A stretch of 64,000 nt of DNA, taken from positions 372,001 through 436,000 of the forward strand of contig NZ_JAEAGP010000001.1 of assembly GCF_015999305.1 (NCBI RefSeq). Direction: 5' to 3'. Source of the stretch: Erythrobacter sp. YJ-T3-07. GTDB taxonomy: Bacteria > Pseudomonadota > Alphaproteobacteria > Sphingomonadales > Sphingomonadaceae. Positions within the stretch are counted from its first letter, which is position 1. Each line of letters begins with the position of its first letter. This document shows, piece after piece, positions 59,900 through 64,000 of the stretch. The position numbers and the translations under genes are program-made. The notes beneath the pieces are model-generated. The model saw only the letters and a program-made list of their open reading frames with translations. It ran no database searches and was not told the DNA's origin.

Positions 59900-59973
59900 T
59901 ATGGAAAGTACACTTGTCATAACTCGTTCGCCGTGTCAACCACCCTTTCCATATATGAAAGCGCCCTTGTCAA
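59900..59973. promoter_or_regulatory. Duplicated site AAAG-N4-CTTGTCA in the divergent control region
   Basis: AAAGTACACTTGTCA (59905-59919) and AAAGCGCCCTTGTCA (59958-59972) share 11 of 15 bases in the same orientation, 53 bases apart (start to start). Each is preceded by TATG and contains the dyad AAG-N4-CTT, fitting a dimeric XRE repressor. One copy lies 24 bases before the XRE operon start; the other lies just upstream of the candidate thrS leader promoter. Confidence 0.6.
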
Positions 59974-59982
59974 ATATGGTGC

Positions 59983-60010
59983 TGGACCTCGCGCGCTTGC
60001 GGCCTATATT
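59983..60010 (+). promoter_or_regulatory. Candidate sigma70 promoter of the thrS leader
   Basis: TGGACC (59983-59988) and TATATT (60005-60010) are separated by 16 bases; the -10 box matches 5 of 6 consensus bases. Transcription would begin near 60017-60018, which is the A of the leader ATG, so the transcript would start at or next to the leader start codon. Confidence 0.5.
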
Positions 60011-60017
60011 CGCGCCC

Positions 60018-60089
60018 ATGGCCATCGTGATCGCCTCGACTACGACCACCACGACCTCGGGCAACCGGGGGCGGATGGTCGCGTATTGA
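60018..60089 (+). CDS. Candidate thrS leader peptide with six consecutive Thr codons
   Basis: The 23-residue frame reads MAIVIASTTTTTTSGNRGR then MVAY and a TGA. Residues 8-13 are all Thr (60039-60056), encoded by ACT, ACG, ACC, ACC, ACG, ACC. It lies 225 bases upstream of thrS. Runs of the cognate amino acid mark attenuator leaders such as ThrL (Thr/Ile run) and PheM upstream of pheST. There is no ribosome-binding site, but the candidate promoter would make the RNA start at the ATG, as described for the leaderless trpL of Sinorhizobium. Ribosome stalling here would report low charged tRNA-Thr. Confidence 0.65.
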   Translation: MAIVIASTTTTTTSGNRGRMVAY

Positions 60090-60122
60090 GACGCGATTAT
60101 CGCCACCCGGGTTCGGGTGGCG
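60065..60122 (+). promoter_or_regulatory. Mutually exclusive RNA helices (putative attenuator) upstream of thrS
   Basis: CCGGGGGCG (60065-60073) can pair with CGCCACCCGG (60101-60110), 9 bp with one bulged A. The same second arm (60101-60109) pairs perfectly with CGGGTGGCG (60114-60122), 9 bp with loop GGTT. A third hairpin, GTCGCG/CGCGAT (60078-60083 and 60092-60097), has the leader stop codon in its loop. A ribosome paused on the Thr run leaves the first pairing free; one at the stop codon blocks it and lets the second form. No T-run follows, so the second hairpin may not act as a simple intrinsic terminator. Confidence 0.5.
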
Positions 60123-60176
60123 CTGCGCCTGCTTCCCCGAACCTGCAACCGGACGTCACGGCGCGGCAGGAATCCC

Positions 60177-60263
60177 ATGCGGTATTACATCGACACCGAA
60201 TTCAATGGCACCGACGGCCTGCGGCGAGAGCACCGTTGCCTAGCCGCGCTGTGCCGACCATAG
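60177..60263 (+). pseudogene. 28-codon remnant resembling a 3'-5' exonuclease N-terminus
   Basis: The frame begins MRYYIDTEFNG, which matches the first strand and D-x-E motif of DEDD-type 3'-5' exonucleases (RNase H fold), then turns into unrelated residues and stops at 60261-60263. GGCAGGA lies before the ATG. No in-frame continuation is seen, so this looks like a decayed or truncated copy sitting between the leader and thrS, or a chance resemblance of a short string. Confidence 0.4.
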
Positions 60264-60313
60264 GCGCTTGAACCTTATTCTCCCGAACCCTGCTCGGACG
60301 AAAGCACGACACA

Positions 60314-62314
60314 ATGACCGAACTGCTCAAGATCAGCCTGCCCGATGGCTCCGTGCGCGAGATGCCGGGAGGATCGACTCCGGCGGATGTCGCCGCCGCG
60401 ATCGGCCCCGGTCTCGCCAAGGCGGCGATTGCTGCCCGCGTGAACGGCGAACTGCGCGACATCACGCGACCCTTCGAAGGAGACGCGCAGCTTGCGCTGG
60501 TGACCAGCAAGGATGTCGACGAGGCGCTGGAGCTGGCCCGGCACGACTATGCGCACGTGCTCGCCGAAGCGGTGCAGAACCTGTTCCCCGGCACCCAGAT
60601 CACCTTCGGCCCGGCAACCGATGACGGCTTCTATTACGACTTCGCCCCTTCGGCGGAGCGTGGCGCTTTCACCGAGGAAGACCTCCCGAAAATCGAGGAG
60701 GAGATGCGCCGGATCATCGCCGCCGACACGCCTCTCGAACGCGAAGTCTGGACCCGCCAGCAGCTGATCCAGTGGTTCAAGGACCACGGCGAGAGCTTCA
60801 AGGCCGAATGGGCCGCCGAGCTCCCCGAGGGCGAGGAGCTGACGATCTACCGTCAGGGCGACTGGCTCGACATGTGCCGCGGGCCGCACCTTGCCAGCAC
60901 CGGCAAGCTCGACCCGCAGGCGTTCAAGCTGACGCGCGTGAGCGGTGCCTACTGGCGCGGCGACCAGAAGAACGCGATGCTCAGCCGCATCTACGGCACC
61001 GGCTGGCTCAACAAGAAGCAGCTGAACGAGCATCTCCAGCGGCTGGAGGATGCGGCCAAGCGCGACCACCGCAAGCTGGGCCGCGAGATGGACCTGTTCC
61101 ACCTGCAGGAAGAGGCGCATGGCAGCGTGTTCTGGCACCCGCAAGGCTACAAGATCTGGCGCCAGCTCGAATCCTACATGCGCCGCAAGATGGACGGTGC
61201 GGGCTATCGCGAGATCAAGACCCCGCAGGTGATGGACGCGCGCCAGTGGGAGCAGTCCGGCCACTGGGGCAAGTATCGCGAGAACATGTTCGTCATCCCC
61301 GACGAGGTGCCCAATACCGAGGACGGGGGCGAGCTGGTGTCCAAGGACGCCGACTGGATGGCCTTGAAGCCGATGAACTGCCCCGCGCATGTGCTCGTCT
61401 TCAAGCAGGGCATCACCTCCTATCGCGAGCTGCCGATCCGGCTGGGCGAGATGGGCTGCTGCCACCGCAACGAACCGCACGGCGCACTTCACGGGCTGAT
61501 GCGCGTGCGCCAGTTCACGCAGGACGACGCGCATATCTTCTGCACCGAGAAACAGGTGGTCGAAGAGGTTCGCGCCTTCATCGAACTGGCCGACAGCGTC
61601 TACAAGGATTTCGGCTTCAAATACGCGATCAAGCTGGCGCTGCGCCCCGAACAGCGCTTTGGCTCGGATGCCGATTGGGACAAGGCCGAGCAGGAAATGC
61701 GCGATGCCGTGGCCGAAGCGGGCATGATGAACGACGAGTACGGCTGGGAAGAGCTGCCGGGTGAGGGCGCGTTCTATGCCCCCAAACTCGAATGGCATCT
61801 GACCGACGCGATCGGGCGGACCTGGCAGGTCGGCACGATCCAGGGCGACCGCGTGCTGCCCGAGCGGCTCGATGCGAGCTATATCGGCGAGGATGGCGAG
61901 AAGCATCGCCCGGTGATGCTCCACCGCGCGATCTTCGGTTCCTACGAACGCTTCATCGGTATCCTGATCGAGCATTTCGCCGGCAAGCTGCCCGTGTGGC
62001 TCGCCCCGACGCAGGCGGTGGTCGCGACCATCGTTTCGGATGCGGACGACTACGCCAGCGAAGCGCTGGCCAAGCTGCGTGCCGCGGGCATTCGCGCCGA
62101 AAGCGATCTTCGCAACGAGAAGATCAACTACAAGGTGCGCGAGCACTCGCTCGCCAAGGTTCCGCATCTGCTGGTGGTCGGCAAGCGTGAGGCGGAGGAG
62201 GGCACGGTCGCCGTCCGCACGCTGGGTGAGAAGGAACAGCGCGTGATGAGCCTCGACGAGGCGATCGCGATGCTGCGCGACGGGGCCACGCCACCCGACC
62301 TGCGCGACGGATAG
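60314..62314 (+). CDS. thrS: Threonyl-tRNA synthetase
   Basis: The 666-residue class II enzyme charges tRNA-Thr. Domains: TGS (about 1-65), the editing domain with '[11 protein letters not shown]' and 'CRGPHL' (about 75-230) that clears Ser-tRNA-Thr, the catalytic core with the zinc cysteine C356 in 'MNCPAHV', '[12 protein letters not shown]' and '[14 protein letters not shown]', and the anticodon-binding domain (about 560-650). Length is standard. Upstream, a Thr-rich leader ORF and competing hairpins suggest expression rises when charged tRNA-Thr is short. Confidence 0.98.
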   Translation: MTELLKISLPDGSVREMPGGSTPADVAAAIGPGLAKAAIAARVNGELRDITRPFEGDAQLALVTSKDVDEALELARHDYAHVLAEAVQNLFPGTQITFGPATDDGFYYDFAPSAERGAFTEEDLPKIEEEMRRIIAADTPLEREVWTRQQLIQWFKDHGESFKAEWAAELPEGEELTIYRQGDWLDMCRGPHLASTGKLDPQAFKLTRVSGAYWRGDQKNAMLSRIYGTGWLNKKQLNEHLQRLEDAAKRDHRKLGREMDLFHLQEEAHGSVFWHPQGYKIWRQLESYMRRKMDGAGYREIKTPQVMDARQWEQSGHWGKYRENMFVIPDEVPNTEDGGELVSKDADWMALKPMNCPAHVLVFKQGITSYRELPIRLGEMGCCHRNEPHGALHGLMRVRQFTQDDAHIFCTEKQVVEEVRAFIELADSVYKDFGFKYAIKLALRPEQRFGSDADWDKAEQEMRDAVAEAGMMNDEYGWEELPGEGAFYAPKLEWHLTDAIGRTWQVGTIQGDRVLPERLDASYIGEDGEKHRPVMLHRAIFGSYERFIGILIEHFAGKLPVWLAPTQAVVATIVSDADDYASEALAKLRAAGIRAESDLRNEKINYKVREHSLAKVPHLLVVGKREAEEGTVAVRTLGEKEQRVMSLDEAIAMLRDGATPPDLRDG

Positions 62315-62328
62315 GCCGAGGCGTGCCG

Positions 62329-62676
62329 ATGCAGCTCATGATCATCTTGTCGCTGCTGCTCAACGTGGCGGTGTTGGTCCCGGTAACCGGGAGCCTGATC
62401 CTGCGCGCGGGCTGGATTGAGGCAGCCTACGGCCCGGCCACCCCCGCGCGCGGCATCCTGCTGTCGATCTATCTGGCGATCCTTGTCGCTTCGGTGGTGC
62501 TGCTGTTCTATCCATTGCCGCAGATGGTCGCGGCGCTGCTCGCGGTGCAGGTGATCTACAAGATCACCACGCCATTCACCGCGGACTGGCGCAATCCGGT
62601 GGTGCTGAGCAATCTGGCGATTGCCGCGGTCCACGCGATCACAGTGTGGCTGGTACTCCCGGGAATCGCGAACTGA
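62329..62676 (+). CDS. Small four-helix membrane protein
   Basis: The 115-residue protein has four hydrophobic segments covering most of its length and few charged residues ('GWIEAAYGPATPARG' and 'TTPFTADWRNP' are the main loops). No family is recognised. GAGG is well spaced for the ATG at 62329; an upstream GTG is too close to it. It is 14 bases after thrS and directly abuts the TSUP gene (stop TGA followed by ATG), so it may be transcribed with either. Confidence 0.65.
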   Translation: MQLMIILSLLLNVAVLVPVTGSLILRAGWIEAAYGPATPARGILLSIYLAILVASVVLLFYPLPQMVAALLAVQVIYKITTPFTADWRNPVVLSNLAIAAVHAITVWLVLPGIAN

Positions 62677-63423
62677 ATGGAACTCTTCGCCGGTTTCACC
62701 TGGCTGCAACTCGCAGTCGCGCTGGGCACGGGGCTCACGGCCGCGTTCATTCGCGGGCTGGCGGGCTTCGGGCTCGCCATCCTGCTGGTGCCGGTGCTCG
62801 CGCTGACGCTGAGCCCGGTGGAGGCGGTGCTGACCACCAATGTGGTCGCCTTGCTGATCGGCGGGCTCGAACTGCCGCGCCTGCTGCGCGAGGCGGAGCG
62901 CAGCGTGTGGACGATCATCGTGCTGGTCCTGCTGACCACGCTGCCGGGCCTCGCGCTGCTCGCGGCGACTCCGCCGAACATCGCGCGCCTGCTGATCGCG
63001 CTGGTCGCGCTTTCCGCCTTTGTCGCGATGCTGTTCCCGGTCCGCGAGCCGGAGCGGCCCGGCATGGTGACCACCGGGCTGACCGGCGTGGCGACCGGTA
63101 TTCTGACAGGTTTCGCAGGGATGCCCGGGCCGCCGGTGGTGCCTTATTACGTCGGGCGCGCGATTCCCCGGCAGATGGCGAAGAGCTCGATGATCCTGAT
63201 CTTCACCTTCGCCGCAGCGATCGGAATCGGGTCGGGTGTGGCGCTCGGTCGGATGGAATGGCGACTCGCGCTGCTGGGCGCGATGCTGCTGCCGGTCGTG
63301 ATCCTGGGCACATGGCTGGGGCGCAAGGCGGACGGGCACGTATCCGACCGTGCGTGGCGGATATTCGTGGGTGTGGTGCTGGCCGCAGCGGCGCTGGCCG
63401 CGCTCCTCAAGCTGGTCGTCTAG
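62677..63423 (+). CDS. TSUP (TauE/SafE) family membrane transporter
   Basis: The 248-residue protein has about seven membrane helices with the TauE/SafE pattern: an N-terminal 'AAFIRGLAGFGLAILLVPVLAL' block and an internal repeat 'TGILTGFAGMPGPPVVPYYVGRAI'. Members export sulfite, sulfoacetate and related organosulfur compounds. The true substrate is unknown, but the Cds1-like sulfide-producing gene elsewhere in the window shows that sulfur metabolism is active here. The start abuts the small membrane protein gene. Confidence 0.9.
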   Translation: MELFAGFTWLQLAVALGTGLTAAFIRGLAGFGLAILLVPVLALTLSPVEAVLTTNVVALLIGGLELPRLLREAERSVWTIIVLVLLTTLPGLALLAATPPNIARLLIALVALSAFVAMLFPVREPERPGMVTTGLTGVATGILTGFAGMPGPPVVPYYVGRAIPRQMAKSSMILIFTFAAAIGIGSGVALGRMEWRLALLGAMLLPVVILGTWLGRKADGHVSDRAWRIFVGVVLAAAALAALLKLVV

Positions 63424-63539
63424 AAGACCGGGACGAAGCGCTCGGCCACGATCAGCGCGATCGCGCAGGCCGATACGATGATCGTGCGGGCGGCGGAAAG
63501 CGCCTCGAACCGGCGGGCGATGGCGATGGAGCGGGTCAT
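63420..63539 (-). CDS. 39-residue single-helix protein (small ORF)
   Basis: The frame encodes MTRSIAIARRFEALSAARTI followed by a hydrophobic helix 'IIVSACAIALIVAERFVPVF'. A basic amphipathic start and one membrane segment are typical of small bacterial membrane proteins, but length alone makes this uncertain. Its stop shares CTAG with the convergent TSUP gene. It lies 35 bases downstream of the agmatine deiminase-like gene on the same strand and may be its partner. Confidence 0.4.
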   Translation of the reverse strand: MTRSIAIARRFEALSAARTIIVSACAIALIVAERFVPVF

Positions 63540-63574
63540 GCGCACCAGCTTGGCGGGCGCGCCTTAAGAAAGTC

Positions 63575-64000
63575 CTACCGCGCCGGGGTGCCGGGCATCT
63601 GCATGCTGGCGCAATGGAAGCCGCCACCGCCTGCCAGCACTGCGCGCATCGGCAGGCCGATCGCGGAGCGATCCGGAAACAGCGCGTCGAGCGCGGCGAC
63701 AGCGTCATCGTCCTGCGGTACGCCGAAGGTCGGCACCGCGACGATCGAATTGGCGATCAGGAAATTGGCGTAGCTGGCAGGCTCCACCCAGTCCCCGCGC
63801 GTGACGAGGCCGGGCGAGGGGATCGCCGCGACCGTCAGCCCTGCGGCTTCGAGCCGGGCCTTCGCATCGGCATAGACTGCCGCATTGGGATCGTCGCTGC
63901 CGCAAGGTTCGGCCAAGGCGACCGTGCCCGGCGCGACGAACCGCGCGAGGTTGTCGACATGGCCGTCGGTATGGTCATTGAGCAGTCCGTCGCCGAGCCA
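63575..64000 (-). CDS. Agmatine deiminase family protein, C-terminal part
   Basis: The gene runs off the window end; 141 residues of the C-terminus are visible. The visible part starts '[21 protein letters not shown]' and ends with the catalytic cysteine in '[14 protein letters not shown]', both hallmarks of the PAD_porph/agmatine deiminase fold (amidinotransferase superfamily). It hydrolyses agmatine to N-carbamoylputrescine and ammonia, or peptidyl-arginine in some members. The HTDGHVD block supplies the His and Asp of the active site. Its upstream half and start lie beyond the window. Confidence 0.93.
   Translation of the reverse strand, partial: WLGDGLLNDHTDGHVDNLARFVAPGTVALAEPCGSDDPNAAVYADAKARLEAAGLTVAAIPSPGLVTRGDWVEPASYANFLIANSIVAVPTFGVPQDDDAVAALDALFPDRSAIGLPMRAVLAGGGGFHCASMQMPGTPAR

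Noticed and set aside
59936..60178. Minus-strand ORF of 80 residues over the leader region, with a run of valines
   Set aside because: The Val run is the antisense of the Thr codons; the rest has an Arg-rich, unlikely composition and no sensible start signal.
63575..63916. Separate short gene starting with TTG at 63916
   Set aside because: The frame continues unbroken to the window end with agmatine deiminase motifs, so this is the end of a larger gene.

Overview
The window is high-GC DNA with short intergenic gaps, many ATGA/GTGA/TGATG gene overlaps and a protein set typical of the alphaproteobacterial order Sphingomonadales, most likely the family Erythrobacteraceae. Pointers are the MmcB family protein, paired exported amidohydrolases, the very long NAD-glutamate dehydrogenase, a CYP153-like P450, the DUF2141 genes, and REP-like palindromic repeats starting CGTCATTGCGAG or CGTCATCCCG. 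This placement is inference. No plasmid, phage, insertion sequence or CRISPR signs were seen; the stretch reads as ordinary chromosome.

Layout: 1-5970 holds a partial M23 peptidase, rpmB, tadA, an RNase T2, nadC and a LytS/LytTR-type two-component pair. 6108-16037 is almost all on the minus strand: an envelope proteolysis and disulfide operon (M48-TPR, DsbA-like, M48-PDZ), an esterase plus App1-type phosphatase pair, a PAS protein, a fatty-acid/sterol hydroxylase between two DUF2141 genes, mmcB, and tRNA-Arg(CCG). 16272-24568 carries rpe, a heparinase-like gene, purH, a 39-residue ORF coupled to an exported MsrA, a Zur-like regulator and dxs. 24576-28019 has a membrane-anchored LuxR-type protein and a large RTX/FG-GAP repeat protein. 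28083-35485 has an enoyl-CoA hydratase, then a five-gene minus-strand operon (POT peptide transporter, two amidohydrolases of which one lacks the metal ligands, FKBP, NnrU) facing a GntR regulator. 35665-43638 has ihfB, tRNA-Leu(UAA), an AceE-like E1 next to a Cds1-like cysteine desulfhydrase, and a Glf-like flavoprotein/GtrA/GT-C glycosylation set. 43635-58880 has MsrB, the P450, an ABC exporter, queG, a ferredoxin reductase, NAD-GDH, hydrolases and a PhoD-type phosphatase. 58908-64000 has a three-gene XRE regulator/membrane protein operon, divergent from thrS and its leader, then a TSUP transporter and a partial agmatine deiminase-like gene.

The most notable signal is upstream of thrS (60018-60122): a 23-residue ORF with six consecutive threonine codons. 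Its start lies where transcription from a good -10 box would begin, and it is followed by two mutually exclusive RNA helices. This is the layout of a leader-peptide attenuator sensing charged tRNA-Thr. Between it and thrS lies a 28-codon remnant resembling the N-terminus of a 3'-5' exonuclease. Other items to note are the XRE operon with duplicated dyad sites, the coupled 39-residue ORF before msrA, the metal-less amidohydrolase partner, a tandem nonamer found in two distant gaps in opposite orientation, and three convergent gene pairs whose stop codons share one CTAG.
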